NCBI RefSeq assembly: GCF_002174305.1
Contig: NZ_MIJB01000016.1
Coordinates: forward strand, 1-64,000
Direction of reading: 5' to 3'
Length of the DNA: 64,000 nt
Source: Aeromicrobium sp. PE09-221
Lineage (GTDB): Bacteria; Actinomycetota; Actinomycetes; Propionibacteriales; Nocardioidaceae
Shown: one piece after another, positions 1 to 8,803 of the stretch
Layout of the letters: each line of letters opens with the position of its first letter
How positions within the stretch are numbered: the stretch's first letter is position 1
Position numbers and translations under genes: made by a program
Notes under the pieces: model-generated
What the model was told of the DNA's origin: nothing
Seen by the model: only the letters and a program-made list of their open reading frames with translations
The model's database searches: none

Positions 1-26
1 GGCCCCGCACCGATCGGTGCGGGGCC
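1..26. terminator. Perfect 26-bp palindrome, probable terminator hairpin
   Basis: Bases 1-26 form a perfect GC-rich palindrome centred on CGATCG. A CTTGCT stretch follows, with no real T tract. It lies 150 bp beyond the ileS stop codon at the window edge, so it could end a gene lying to the left or act in both directions. Confidence 0.5.
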
Positions 27-62
27 CTTGCTGTGTCTCTGGGCTCCTGCATGAATCGCCCG

Positions 63-114
63 CGAAGGATGTGCTTTCGCGGCCGTCATCGCGACCACCA
101 AAGCACATCCTTCG
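63..114. repeat. Intergenic palindromic repeat, family 2 copy A
   Basis: Perfect 15-bp inverted repeat: arm 63-77 (CGAAGGATGTGCTTT) pairs with 100-114 across a 22-nt loop. The right half, 91-114, matches 31376-31399 at 22 of 24 bases, so this is a dispersed repeat and not just a local hairpin. It sits between the ileS stop codon and the window edge and could also help end transcription. Confidence 0.7.
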
Positions 115-175
115 GATAGGTCAGCAGCGCCAGGCCCGATTCCAGGACCACAAACCGGTAAGAGCGGCTCGCCGG

Positions 176-3100
176 TCAGACGCGAGTCAGCGTGAAGGCG
201 AGGGACAGGTCGTCATCGCGCACGGCCGAGTCCTCATCGCTCACGGCGGGGTCCTGGACGAAGGCTGCCGCCAGCACCTCCTCGGCGATGCTGTCGGCGT
301 AGGCGTCGATCGCGGCCGATGCGGTCTCCTCGGCATCCCAGCGCACCTCGATGCGATCGGTGATCTCCAGACCCGAGTTCTTGCGGGCCTCCTGGATCAC
401 GCGCACGATCTCACGAGCCAGACCGGCCCGCCGCAGCTCGTCATCGAGCTCCAGGTCCAGTGCGACGGTCTCGCCCTGCTCGTTCACCACGGCCCAGCCC
501 TCGCGAGGACGCTCGGTGATGATCACATCGTCGGCGCCGATCTCGACGCTCTCGCCCTCTACCTCGATCGTCACCGTCCCTTCACCGAGTCCGGCGAAGG
601 TGACGGGATCGGCACTCGCCACCGCCGCTGCGACCGCGGGAGTGCCCTTGCCGAAACGCTTGCCGAGAGCCCGGAAATTGGCTTTCACGCTGTAGTCGAC
701 GAGGTCGCCGCCCACGCTCGCGAGGGACTCGATCGCGCGGATGTTGAGCTCCTCGCAGACCTCGGCGCGCAGATCCGCGCTCAAGGCCTCATAGGGTGCC
801 GAGCCGATGAGTGCGCGACGCAGGGGCTGCCGGGTGCGGACCTTGGCTTCGGCCCTCGCCGCGCGACCCAACTCGGTGACCCGGCGGGCGAGGTCGACCC
901 GCTCGGCGAGGCCGTCCTCGATCAACACGGCGTCGGCCACCGGCCAGGCCGCGAGATGGACCGAGGAAGGGGCGTCCGGCGTGACCGGGACGATGACATC
1001 GCGCCACACCCGCTCGGCGATGAACGGCACCAGCGGAGCGAGGAGTCGTGTAACGATGTCGAGCACCTCGTGCAGGGTGGCCAGCGCGGCCGTGTCCCCC
1101 CGCCAGAAGCGCTTGCGCGAACGTCGCACGTACCAGTTCGACAGATCATCGATGAAGGTCGCGAGGCGCTGCCCCGCGGTCTGGGTGTCGAAATCCTCCA
1201 GGGCCTCGGTGACATCGCCGATGAGCCGATGCGTCTGCGACAGCAGCCAGCGATCGAGGACTGGGCGCTCGGTCGCCGCGGGGGCCCGCGATGCGCCCGG
1301 GGACCACCCCTCGGCGCGTGCGTAGAGGACGTGGAAGGCGACGGTGTTCCAGTAGGTGAGCAGCACCTTGCGCACGATCTCGGTCAGCGCCGCATTGCCG
1401 ATCCGGCGAGCCGACCACGGCGAACCGGAGCACGCCATGAACCAGCGCAGGGCATCGGCGCCGTGCTCGTCCATGAGCGGCATGGGCAGCAGGATGTTGC
1501 CCAGATGCTTGCTCATCTTCTTGCCGTCCTCGGCCAGGATGTGACCGAGGCAGACGACATTCTCGTAGCTGTTCTGACCGAACACGAGTGTGCTGACAGC
1601 CATCAGCGAGTAGAACCAGCCGCGGGTCTGGTCAATCGCCTCGCAGATGTACTGCGCGGGGAATGCTCGCTCGAAGCGTTCCTTCGAGCCGTCGACGTGC
1701 GGGTAGCCCCACTGGGCGAAAGGCATCGAACCCGAGTCGAACCAGGCGTCGATGACCTCAGGCACTCGACGGTAGGTGCCCGGCTCGCCGTCGACGGTGA
1801 AGGTGATGTCGTCGATGAAAGGCCGGTGGGGATCGAGCTCGGACAGGTCGCGTCCGGTCAGCTCGGACAGCTCGGCCAGGGATTCGACGCAGATCAGCTT
1901 GGAGGGGTCCTCGTCATTGCGCCAGATCGGCAGCGGTGTGCCCCAGAAGCGGTTGCGCGAGAGCGCCCAGTCGATATTGTTCTCCAGCCAGTCGCCGTAG
2001 CGGCCGTGCTTGACCCGCTCGGGATACCAGATGGTGGACTCATTGGCGGCGAGGAGATCGTCCTTGCGCTGGGTGGTGCGGATGTACCACGAAGGCAGTC
2101 CGTAGTACATGAGCGGCGTGTGGCAGCGCCAGCAGTGCGGATAGGAGTGCTCGTAGTCCATCGACCGGAACAGGAGCCCGCGCTCGCGCAGGAGCTCCAC
2201 GAGGAGAGGATCGGCGTCCTTGAAGAACTGCCCGCCGACCACCGGGATGTCGTCGGTGAAGTGCCCGTTCTGGGCCACGGGGTTGATGATCGGCAGCCCA
2301 TAGGCGCGGCAGACCGCCATGTCGTCGGCGCCGAAGGCGGGGGACTGGTGCACCAGGCCGGTGCCGTCCTCGGTGGTCACGTACTCGGCCAGCACCACGA
2401 AATGCGCCGGCTCGGGGAAGTCGACGAGCTTCAGCGGGCGCTGATAGGTCCAGCGCTCCATCTCGCGGCCGGTGATCCGGTGGGCGACCTCCCAGCCCTC
2501 GCCGAGGGCCTTTGCGACGAGATCCTCGGCCACCACGACGCTGTCATCGCCATCGGTGGCGATGACATAGGTGACCTCGGGGTGCACCGCCACCGCGGTA
2601 TTCGACACGACCGTCCACGGGGTGGTGGTCCACACCAGCAGATCCGTGCCGGACCACGGTCCCGAGGTCAGCGGGAAGCGTACGTAGATCGAGGGGTCGA
2701 CGACGTCCTCATAGCCCTGCGCGACCTCGTGATCGCTGAGCGCGGTCCCGCATCGGGGGCAGTAGGGGGCGATTCGGTAGTCCTCGACGAGCAGGCCCTG
2801 ATCGAAGATCCGCTTGAGTCCCCACCAGACACTCTGCACATACTCGGGGTCCATCGTGCGGTACGGGTCGCTCATGTCGACCCAATAGCCCATCCGGTCG
2901 GTCATCTCCTCGAACTGGTCGACATTCCGCAGGACCGCTTCGCGGCAGCGGGCGTTGAACTCGGCGATGCCGAAGGCCTCGATATCGGGCTTGCCGTTGA
3001 AGCCCAGCTCCTTCTCCACCGCGATCTCCACGGGGAGTCCGTGGCAGTCCCAGCCGGCCTTGCGGTCGACGTGATAGCCCTGCATCGTCTTGAACCGGGG

Positions 3101-3343
3101 GAAGACGTCCTTGAAGACACGTGCCTCGACATGGTGGGTACCCGGCGTGCCGTTGGCCGTGGGAGGGCCCTCATAGAAGGTCCAACGCGGGGCATCGGCA
3201 GGAGTGTCGAGGGAGGCGGCGAAGGTGCCGTTCTCGCGCCAGAAGTCGAGGATCTCGCGCTCGGCCCCCGGCAGGTCGATCTGGGCCGGCACGGGGCGAT
3301 AGCTCCGGGCGGAATCGGGCGGGGTCGGGGCGTTCGAAGTCAC
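176..3343 (-). CDS. ileS: Isoleucine--tRNA ligase (IleRS)
   Basis: Class I aminoacyl-tRNA synthetase that charges tRNA-Ile in the cytoplasm and edits mischarged valine. At 1055 aa it has the full length of the actinobacterial type. The HIGH motif appears as GTHH (residues 68-71), in the context PPTANGTPGTHH that is usual for this clade. The KMSKS loop reads KMSKH near residue 610. The GTG start at 3343 follows a TAGAAT -10 by only 7 nt, which suggests a leaderless mRNA. Only 61 bp separate it from the divergent DksA-like gene, so there is no room for the T-box leader found before ileS in some actinobacteria. The long opposite-strand frame is a composition artefact. Confidence 0.98.
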   Translation of the reverse strand: MTSNAPTPPDSARSYRPVPAQIDLPGAEREILDFWRENGTFAASLDTPADAPRWTFYEGPPTANGTPGTHHVEARVFKDVFPRFKTMQGYHVDRKAGWDCHGLPVEIAVEKELGFNGKPDIEAFGIAEFNARCREAVLRNVDQFEEMTDRMGYWVDMSDPYRTMDPEYVQSVWWGLKRIFDQGLLVEDYRIAPYCPRCGTALSDHEVAQGYEDVVDPSIYVRFPLTSGPWSGTDLLVWTTTPWTVVSNTAVAVHPEVTYVIATDGDDSVVVAEDLVAKALGEGWEVAHRITGREMERWTYQRPLKLVDFPEPAHFVVLAEYVTTEDGTGLVHQSPAFGADDMAVCRAYGLPIINPVAQNGHFTDDIPVVGGQFFKDADPLLVELLRERGLLFRSMDYEHSYPHCWRCHTPLMYYGLPSWYIRTTQRKDDLLAANESTIWYPERVKHGRYGDWLENNIDWALSRNRFWGTPLPIWRNDEDPSKLICVESLAELSELTGRDLSELDPHRPFIDDITFTVDGEPGTYRRVPEVIDAWFDSGSMPFAQWGYPHVDGSKERFERAFPAQYICEAIDQTRGWFYSLMAVSTLVFGQNSYENVVCLGHILAEDGKKMSKHLGNILLPMPLMDEHGADALRWFMACSGSPWSARRIGNAALTEIVRKVLLTYWNTVAFHVLYARAEGWSPGASRAPAATERPVLDRWLLSQTHRLIGDVTEALEDFDTQTAGQRLATFIDDLSNWYVRRSRKRFWRGDTAALATLHEVLDIVTRLLAPLVPFIAERVWRDVIVPVTPDAPSSVHLAAWPVADAVLIEDGLAERVDLARRVTELGRAARAEAKVRTRQPLRRALIGSAPYEALSADLRAEVCEELNIRAIESLASVGGDLVDYSVKANFRALGKRFGKGTPAVAAAVASADPVTFAGLGEGTVTIEVEGESVEIGADDVIITERPREGWAVVNEQGETVALDLELDDELRRAGLAREIVRVIQEARKNSGLEITDRIEVRWDAEETASAAIDAYADSIAEEVLAAAFVQDPAVSDEDSAVRDDDLSLAFTLTRV

Positions 3344-3350
3344 ACGATCG

Positions 3351-3356
3351 ATTCTA
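3351..3356 (-). promoter_or_regulatory. -10 element of ileS, leaderless type
   Basis: TAGAAT on the minus strand lies 7 nt before the GTG start of ileS. No Shine-Dalgarno sequence is present, consistent with transcription starting at or next to the start codon. Confidence 0.55.
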
Positions 3357-3369
3357 CGGACCCCCGGAC

Positions 3370-3398
3370 TTGCCTCGGTGGCGGCTCCGGTCTACTGT
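3370..3398 (+). promoter_or_regulatory. Promoter of DksA/TraR-like gene, leaderless type
   Basis: A -35 TTGCCT (3370-3375), a 17-nt spacer and a -10 TACTGT (3393-3398) precede the ATG at 3405 by 6 nt. This predicts initiation at the start codon. Confidence 0.6.
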
Positions 3399-3404
3399 CC
3401 CCGC

Positions 3405-3806
3405 ATGCCCAGTACGTCATTGACGGTCCGCGCCGACGAGGATCCGTGGACCGATGAGGAGATCGAGCAGGTCCGCGCAGAGCTTCTCGGTGGCCTGGAT
3501 CGACTCGCCGCCGAGCTGAAGACCTCCGCGGCGGAGTTGCGCGATCTGCTCGCCTCGGGAGTCGACGGTGCCGGCAACGACCAGGCCGATGTGGGTTCGA
3601 CCAGCCTGGAGCGCGATGCGGAGATGTCGCTTGCCGCCAACCAGCAGGAACTGCTCAGCCAGACCGAGAAGGCGCTCGAACGACTCGGCGACGGAACCTA
3701 TGGGATCTGCGAGAACTGCGGCCAACCGATCGGCAAGTTGCGGCTCCTCGCCTTCCCACGGGCTACGCTGTGCATGGAATGCAAGAGGAAAGAAGAGCGC
3801 CGCTGA
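3405..3806 (+). CDS. DksA/TraR-family C4 zinc-finger protein
   Basis: A 133-aa protein with an acidic, helical N-terminal half likely to form a coiled coil (about residues 14-95). The C-terminal DksA/TraR zinc finger has CENCG followed by CMECK, giving four cysteines. Family members bind RNA polymerase in the secondary channel or act as small transcription regulators; the target here is unknown. The ATG at 3405 is preferred over the in-frame GTG at 3378 because a good promoter places the transcript start at 3405. The gene overlaps the start of lspA by about 28 bp, and the two are probably co-transcribed with rluD, an arrangement seen in other actinobacteria. Confidence 0.9.
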   Translation: MPSTSLTVRADEDPWTDEEIEQVRAELLGGLDRLAAELKTSAAELRDLLASGVDGAGNDQADVGSTSLERDAEMSLAANQQELLSQTEKALERLGDGTYGICENCGQPIGKLRLLAFPRATLCMECKRKEERR

Positions 3807-4360
3807 GTAACGCAGCGAGCGCCACACCCCAGAGTCCCCGCCGGTCGCGTATCGGCTTGTTCGCGATCGTCGCTGCCCTCGTCTGGGGTGTCGACCAGAT
3901 CTCCAAGGTCCTCGCGGTCGCCTATCTGGAGGGTTCCGACAGCATCACCGTCGTGCCCGGAGTGCTATGGCTGAGCTTCTTGCGCAATCCGGGCGCCGCC
4001 TTCGGCACGGGCGCGCAGTTCACCATCGTCATCAGCATGATCGCGATCATCGCCACGGTCGCGCTCCTGTTCATGGCCCGCCGTCTGCGGGACCGGTGGT
4101 GGGCGGTGGCCTTCGGCTTCTTCCTGGCCGGGGCGCTGGGCAATCTGACCGATCGGATATTCCGGGCACCGGGGGCTCTGCACGGGCACGTGGTGGACTT
4201 CCTGAAGCTCTTCGACTGGTTCGTGTTCAATATCGCCGACCTCTCACTCAACATCGCCGCGGTGATGATCGTCATCCGTGCCTTCCAAGGCATCGGCCTG
4301 GACGGCACCCGCGAGCAAGCCAAGCGCCCGGCGACCGATACCGAGGAGGGCGAGGTATGA
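3779..4360 (+). CDS. lspA: Lipoprotein signal peptidase (SPase II)
   Basis: Membrane aspartyl protease that removes signal peptides from prolipoproteins after Lgt modifies them (lgt lies at 30456). Visible family blocks are DQISKVLA near the first membrane segment, LRNPGAAFG, GNLTDR and FNIADLSLN. The last two carry the catalytic aspartate pair. Four hydrophobic segments are present and the tail is acidic. The exact start is uncertain: GTG 3770 and ATG 3779 both lie inside the preceding gene and lack a clear ribosome site, while a purine-rich stretch lies just downstream. Translational coupling to the upstream gene is likely. Confidence 0.95.
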   Translation: MQEERRAPLSNAASATPQSPRRSRIGLFAIVAALVWGVDQISKVLAVAYLEGSDSITVVPGVLWLSFLRNPGAAFGTGAQFTIVISMIAIIATVALLFMARRLRDRWWAVAFGFFLAGALGNLTDRIFRAPGALHGHVVDFLKLFDWFVFNIADLSLNIAAVMIVIRAFQGIGLDGTREQAKRPATDTEEGEV

Positions 4361-4392
4361 GTGCGGTCCAAGCCGGGGAGGCTGAGCAGTGA
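4357..4392 (+). CDS. 11-codon bridging mini-ORF between lspA and rluD
   Basis: Encodes [11 protein letters not shown]. Its ATG overlaps the lspA stop (ATGA) and its TGA overlaps the rluD GTG start (GTGA). A GAGGAGGGCGAGG stretch precedes it, and the rluD ribosome site GGGGAGG lies inside it. It most plausibly carries terminating lspA ribosomes on to rluD. Whether the peptide matters is unknown. Confidence 0.45.
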   Translation: MSAVQAGEAEQ

Positions 4393-5315
4393 GCGAGCGC
4401 AGGGCGGTCTACGTACCCGAGGGGTTGGCGGGGGAGCGAGTCGATGTCGCGCTCTCGCGACTGTTCGGGCTGTCGCGTACCCGCGGCGGCGAGCTCATCG
4501 CGGAGGGTCTCGTCCTGCTGGACGGTGTGGCTCCGGTCAAGTCCGAGCGTGTCGCCGCTGGCGTACTGCTGGAGGCGGAGATCCCCTCGGCGCGGGTCGC
4601 GGAGGTGGTGGCCGAGGTCGTCGAGGGCATGGACATCGTCTTCCAGGACGACGACATCGTGGTGGTGGACAAGCCGGTCGGTGTCGCGGCGCATCCGAGC
4701 GTCGGCTGGGAGGGGCCGACGGTCTCGGGGCATCTGGCCGGGGCGGGGGTGCGGATCTCGACCTCGGGCGCGCCCGAGCGCCAGGGCATCGTGCAGCGTC
4801 TCGATGTCGGCACGAGCGGTCTCATGGTCGTCGCGAAGTCCGAGCAGGCCTACTCGGTGCTGAAGCAAGCCTTCCGCGATCGGACGGTCGACAAGACCTA
4901 TCACTCGCTCGTGCAGGGACATCCGGATCCGCACACGGGCACGATCGACGCTCCGATCGCCCGACATCCCAAACACGACTTCAAGTTCACGGTCCGTGGT
5001 GACGGGCGCCCGAGCATCACGCACTATGACACCCTCGAGGCGCATCGCTATGCCTCGCTGCTGACGATCAAGCTCGAGACCGGACGTACGCATCAGATCC
5101 GCGTGCATATGAGCGCTTTGAAGCACCCGTGTGTCGGCGACCTGCAGTACGGGGCAGATCCGACCCTCGCCGTGCGGGTCGGCCTGGACCGCCAGTGGTT
5201 GCACGCGGTGCGCCTCGGCTTCGTTCATCCGCGGTCCGGCGAGTACGTCCAGTTCGAGTCCCCGTACCCCGATGACCTGCAGCGAGCCCTCGACATCGTC
5301 CGCGACCTCGCCTGA
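4389..5315 (+). CDS. rluD: RluA/RluD-family ribosomal large-subunit pseudouridine synthase
   Basis: A 308-aa enzyme that converts uridines to pseudouridine in 23S rRNA. An N-terminal S4 RNA-binding domain (about residues 14-70) is followed by the RluA catalytic domain. The catalytic aspartate is Asp139 in the RLDVGTSG motif. The GTG start lies 9 nt after GGGGAGG and overlaps the stop of a mini-ORF. The gene immediately follows lspA, a widely conserved pairing. Exact rRNA target positions cannot be read from sequence, so the rluD symbol is by family and neighbourhood. Confidence 0.92.
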   Translation: MSERRAVYVPEGLAGERVDVALSRLFGLSRTRGGELIAEGLVLLDGVAPVKSERVAAGVLLEAEIPSARVAEVVAEVVEGMDIVFQDDDIVVVDKPVGVAAHPSVGWEGPTVSGHLAGAGVRISTSGAPERQGIVQRLDVGTSGLMVVAKSEQAYSVLKQAFRDRTVDKTYHSLVQGHPDPHTGTIDAPIARHPKHDFKFTVRGDGRPSITHYDTLEAHRYASLLTIKLETGRTHQIRVHMSALKHPCVGDLQYGADPTLAVRVGLDRQWLHAVRLGFVHPRSGEYVQFESPYPDDLQRALDIVRDLA

Positions 5316-5323
5316 CCCACGAC

Positions 5324-5390
5324 CCCGTTGAGTGTGACGTTTGGACGGCAGAAACCAGGATTCTGCCGTCCAAACGTCACACTCAATGGG
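5324..5390. repeat. Intergenic palindromic repeat, family 1 copy 1
   Basis: A 26-bp perfect inverted repeat: arm 5328-5353 begins TTGAGTGTGACGTTTGGACG and pairs with 5361-5386 around a 7-nt loop. The stem extends outward by four more pairs, one of them G-T. It lies 12 bp after the rluD stop and ends just before the stop codon of the convergent DUF559 gene, so it could serve both as terminators. Near-identical copies are at 6420-6486 and 26443-26505. Confidence 0.9.
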
Positions 5391-5393
5391 TTC

Positions 5394-6410
5394 TCAGTCC
5401 CAGCGACGGGCGGGCTCCCACTTGCGCCACCAGTCGGGCTGGGCGAGCGTCCAACGGTGGTCGTGGATGCGACCGGCGGCTCGGCGCGCTTCGTTCAACC
5501 GAGCCGAGAGCGCGAGCCGATCGCGGTGGTCCCAGGCCGTCACCCGGCTTACCACCGCGCCAGCACGTTCCAGTTTCTCTTCGCGCCAGTTGTCCTTGGT
5601 GTGATGGATCAGGTCCCGATGGTGTTCGCCGTCGGTCTCGACCATCAGCCCCGAATCGAGATCGAGGAGGTCGACGATGCCCAGGAGATCTCCCGCCGGG
5701 GAGAAGACCGGCACGTTGACCGCTACTCGCTCGACCCCCACGTCCCGCGTGAGAACCAACCTCGTCGAGGTCTCCAGAGGGCTGGCTGAGCGCCTCGAAG
5801 CAAGCGGCAGGGCTTCCTGGGCTCGCAGGAGGCCTTTGACCTTGTGATGCGCTCCGACCACGGCTGCCACCCGGGCGAGGGTGGTATGAGGTGCTCCGTG
5901 CGCGGTGCTGATCGCCATATCGAGTGCGATCACCGCTTCGCGCAGCGATCGCGCGAGCCGCATCTCGTCGAATGCCGCGCGGGCCATCGTCGTCACGGTG
6001 AGTCCGTCGAGGTCGAGCATCTCATCGGGATAGGTCAGCCCTCGGAAAGGTCGGATCCCCGTGCGAGCGCGCAATTGGCGTCCGGGAGGACAGTGGACGA
6101 GGACGTCGCGTACCTGCTCCGGATCGGGACCGCTCAGCCATGGGTTGCCTTGCACGGCGAACGAAGCCCATCCTCCGATGGCACATCCCTCCGTGGCGAG
6201 AGCGGCAGCGTCCCCGAGCCGTCCGGTCAGTGCGTCGAGTCCGGTGTTCGCTGGGACGAGAAGTCCGCGCGCACGTCGCTGCCACTGAGGACCCTGGACC
6301 GTCGCTTTGCTCACCCCGGAGGCTCGGAGGGTCGACGTCCGGACGACCGGGAAATAGGGGTTCTGCATCCCACGATCGTCAGCGAAACGACTCGGTCCCG
6401 CTCCCGTCAT
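5394..6410 (-). CDS. DUF559 (PD-(D/E)XK nuclease-fold) protein with AbiEi-like N-terminus
   Basis: Up to 338 aa. The N-terminal third resembles the winged-helix region of AbiEi-type or transcription-regulator-like proteins (SKATVQGPQWQRRARGLLVP). The C-terminal part is a DUF559 domain of the Vsr-like endonuclease fold, with a conserved Glu (SPLETSTRL), then GIVDLLDLDSG and ETDGEHH supplying likely metal-binding residues. Function is unknown; such genes are common in actinobacteria, often alone. The first ATG (6410) is only 9 bp from a palindrome, so the in-frame ATG at 6368 (MQNPYFPVV) may be the real start. The gene fits tightly between two copies of the same palindromic repeat. Confidence 0.8.
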   Translation of the reverse strand: MTGAGPSRFADDRGMQNPYFPVVRTSTLRASGVSKATVQGPQWQRRARGLLVPANTGLDALTGRLGDAAALATEGCAIGGWASFAVQGNPWLSGPDPEQVRDVLVHCPPGRQLRARTGIRPFRGLTYPDEMLDLDGLTVTTMARAAFDEMRLARSLREAVIALDMAISTAHGAPHTTLARVAAVVGAHHKVKGLLRAQEALPLASRRSASPLETSTRLVLTRDVGVERVAVNVPVFSPAGDLLGIVDLLDLDSGLMVETDGEHHRDLIHHTKDNWREEKLERAGAVVSRVTAWDHRDRLALSARLNEARRAAGRIHDHRWTLAQPDWWRKWEPARRWD

Positions 6411-6419
6411 CCACAGGAA

Positions 6420-6486
6420 CCCGTTGAGTGTGACGTTTGGACGGCAGAAACGACGAATTCACCATCCAAACGTCACACTCAACGGG
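6420..6486. repeat. Intergenic palindromic repeat, family 1 copy 2
   Basis: Arms 6420-6444 and 6462-6486 are 25 bp with one mismatch, enclosing a 17-nt loop. The left arm is the same sequence as in copy 1 (CCCGTTGAGTGTGACGTTTG and onward). It lies upstream of the DUF559 start and about 30 bp before the aminotransferase gene. Confidence 0.9.
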
Positions 6487-6517
6487 TTCTCGGGCCTGGT
6501 GGGGGAGGTGACAGAAT

Positions 6518-7747
6518 GTGGTCATGAGTCCCGTGGTGCGTCAGTCCGAGAAATTGCGCGATGTCCTCTACGACATCCGAGGACCCGTCAGCGCCCGCGC
6601 CGCGGCCCTGGAGGCCGAAGGGCATCGCATCCTCAAGCTGAACATCGGCAACCCGCAGCCCTTCGGATTCGACGCGCCGAGCGAGATCCTCCAGGACGTC
6701 ATCGCCGCACTGCCCACCTCTGCGGGCTACTCCGACTCGCGCGGCATCCAGCCCGCCCGCCGCGCGGTCGTGCATCACTACCAGCTGCAGGAGGGCTTCC
6801 CGGCGATCGACATCGACGACGTGTGGCTCGGCAACGGCGTGTCCGAGCTGATCCAGATCGCCCTGCAGGCGCTGCTCAACAACGGCGACGAGGTGCTGAT
6901 CCCGGCCCCCGACTATCCGCTGTGGACCGCGGTCACGAATCTCGCGGGGGGCGTGCCCGTGCACTACCTGTGCGATGAGGACAACGACTGGAACCCCGAT
7001 CTGGACGATCTGGAGTCCAAGATCACCGATCGCACCCGGGCGATCGTGGTGATCAACCCCAACAACCCGACCGGGGCGGTCTACAGCCGTGAGACGCTCA
7101 CGCGCATCGCCGACCTGGCCCGACGGCACAATCTCGTGCTGATGGCCGATGAGATCTACGACAAGATCCTCTACGACGATGCCGTGCACATCCCCCTGGC
7201 CAGTATCGCCTCGGATGTCCTCACGCTGACCTTCAACGGCCTCTCCAAGGCCTATCGCGTGTGCGGCTACCGCTCGGCCTGGCTGGTCGTCACCGGCCCG
7301 CTCGAACGCGCTCACGACTATCTGGAGGGCATCACGCTGCTGGCCTCGATGCGACTGTGCCCCAATGTCCCGGCCCAGAATGCCATCCAGGTCGCACTCG
7401 GCGGATATCAGTCCATCAAGGAACTCATCCTCCCCGGTGGGCGACTGCTGGAGCAGCGCGACACCGCGGTGGCGGAGCTGGAGAAGATCCCCGGTGTCAG
7501 CGTCGTCCGCCCGAGAGGGGCGCTGTACACCTTCCCGCGCCTGGATCCCGAGGTCTATCCGATCGAGGACGATCAGCGGCTGGCCTTCGACTTGCTGGTC
7601 AGCGAGAAGATCCTCATCACACAGGGCACCGGCTTCAACTGGCCGCAGCCGGACCATCTGCGCATCGTGACGCTTCCGTGGTCCCGGGACCTGGCCGAGG
7701 CCATCCAGCGACTGGGCAACTTCCTCTCGAGTTACCAGCCTCGGTGA
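6518..7747 (+). CDS. alaA: PLP-dependent aminotransferase, AlaA type
   Basis: Class I/II aminotransferase of about 409 aa, probably glutamate-pyruvate (alanine) transamination. The PLP lysine is Lys244 in NGLSKAYRVCGYRS; the substrate-carboxylate region WLVVTGP and the NPNNPTGA cofactor-binding segment are clear. This layout matches AlaA (YfbQ) rather than HisC or AspC. Start choice: a GGGGGAGG site ends 9 nt before GTG 6518 and 15 nt before ATG 6524. An ATG at 6515 opens a three-codon frame (MWS) whose TGA overlaps ATG 6524, so coupled initiation at 6524 is an alternative. It stands alone, followed by a DrrAB-type exporter. Confidence 0.9.
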   Translation: MVMSPVVRQSEKLRDVLYDIRGPVSARAAALEAEGHRILKLNIGNPQPFGFDAPSEILQDVIAALPTSAGYSDSRGIQPARRAVVHHYQLQEGFPAIDIDDVWLGNGVSELIQIALQALLNNGDEVLIPAPDYPLWTAVTNLAGGVPVHYLCDEDNDWNPDLDDLESKITDRTRAIVVINPNNPTGAVYSRETLTRIADLARRHNLVLMADEIYDKILYDDAVHIPLASIASDVLTLTFNGLSKAYRVCGYRSAWLVVTGPLERAHDYLEGITLLASMRLCPNVPAQNAIQVALGGYQSIKELILPGGRLLEQRDTAVAELEKIPGVSVVRPRGALYTFPRLDPEVYPIEDDQRLAFDLLVSEKILITQGTGFNWPQPDHLRIVTLPWSRDLAEAIQRLGNFLSSYQPR

Positions 7748-7819
7748 ATCGCGCGCCGATCGATTCTGTCGGAGGCGGGGTCTAGCGTCTACAGCACGAG
7801 TCACGGTGAGGAGACCCTG

Positions 7820-8803
7820 ATGGGCGAGATGATCCAGGCACGAGGCCTGGTCAAGAGATACGGCGAGGTCGAGGCATTGTCCGGCCTCGATCTCACGGTG
7901 CCTCAGGGCACCGTGCTGGGGCTGTTAGGCCCGAACGGCGCGGGCAAGACCACCGCCGTCCGGATCCTGACCACCCTGCTCAAGCCCGATGACGGCCAGG
8001 CCGAGGTCGCGGGTGTCGATGTCCTCGCCGATCCCAACGGCGTGCGCCGCCGTATCGGACTGTCGGGCCAGTACGCCGCGGTCGACGAGTACCTCACCGG
8101 CTTCGAGAACCTGCAGATGGTGGGGCGCCTCTACGGCATGAGTGCCAGACGTGCCGGCGCTCGGGCCAGGGAGCTGCTCGAGCGCTTCGGACTCACCGAT
8201 GCGGCCGACCGGCCCTCCAAGACCTACTCCGGAGGCATGCGCCGACGGCTTGATCTTGCCGGCGCCCTGGTCGCGGAGCCGCCCGTCCTGGTGCTGGACG
8301 AGCCGACCACCGGCCTCGATCCCCGCAGTCGGCAGCAGATGTGGGATGTGATCAGGGATCTCGTCGGCTCGGGAGCCACGCTGCTGCTCACGACGCAGTA
8401 CCTCGAGGAGGCCGATCTGCTCGCCGACAACATCGTCGTCATCGATCAGGGGCGTGCGATCGCCGAGGGCACCGCTGATGAGCTCAAGTCCCAGACCGGT
8501 GGGGAGCGGATCGAGCTCGTCGTCGCCGACGGCGCTCGGACCGATGATGCGGCCCGCCTGCTCGGCGAGATCGCGGCAGGGGACGTCATCCGTCGTGATC
8601 GCGGGCTCTCCGCCGCGGTGAGCGGGGACGGTGCTGGTCAGCTGCGCGTCTTGCTCGACCGTCTCGCGGAGGCCGATATCGCCCTGCTGGACATCGGTCT
8701 GCGCCGCCCCACCCTCGACGATGTCTTCCTCGAGCTCACCGGTCACGTGGCCGAGGCGGGCGACAGCCAGACCGATGACGCCACCGAGGAGGTCTCCCGA
8801 TGA
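7820..8803 (+). CDS. ABC transporter ATP-binding protein, DrrA family
   Basis: A 327-aa nucleotide-binding subunit of an ABC-2 exporter. It has Walker A GPNGAGKTT (about residues 37-45), signature YSGGMRRRL, Walker B LVLDEPTTGLD and a C-terminal extension typical of daunorubicin-resistance (DrrA) ATPases. It acts at the inner face of the membrane with the permease that follows. A GTGAGGAG ribosome site precedes the ATG, and TAGCGT about 30 bp upstream could be its -10. The substrate is unknown; drugs or lipids are typical for the family. Confidence 0.92.
   Translation: MGEMIQARGLVKRYGEVEALSGLDLTVPQGTVLGLLGPNGAGKTTAVRILTTLLKPDDGQAEVAGVDVLADPNGVRRRIGLSGQYAAVDEYLTGFENLQMVGRLYGMSARRAGARARELLERFGLTDAADRPSKTYSGGMRRRLDLAGALVAEPPVLVLDEPTTGLDPRSRQQMWDVIRDLVGSGATLLLTTQYLEEADLLADNIVVIDQGRAIAEGTADELKSQTGGERIELVVADGARTDDAARLLGEIAAGDVIRRDRGLSAAVSGDGAGQLRVLLDRLAEADIALLDIGLRRPTLDDVFLELTGHVAEAGDSQTDDATEEVSR

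Noticed and set aside
3341..3405. Possible T-box leader for ileS
   Set aside because: Only 61 bp separate ileS from the divergent gene, and the predicted transcript starts at the start codon; there is no room for a T-box.
17..3457. A 1146-codon open frame antisense to ileS, and similar giant frames antisense to dnaE (9708-13148) and nrdJ (44091-47660)
   Set aside because: High G+C coding sequence leaves the opposite strand open in a fixed phase. These frames show no recognisable domains, while the sense frames are complete known proteins.
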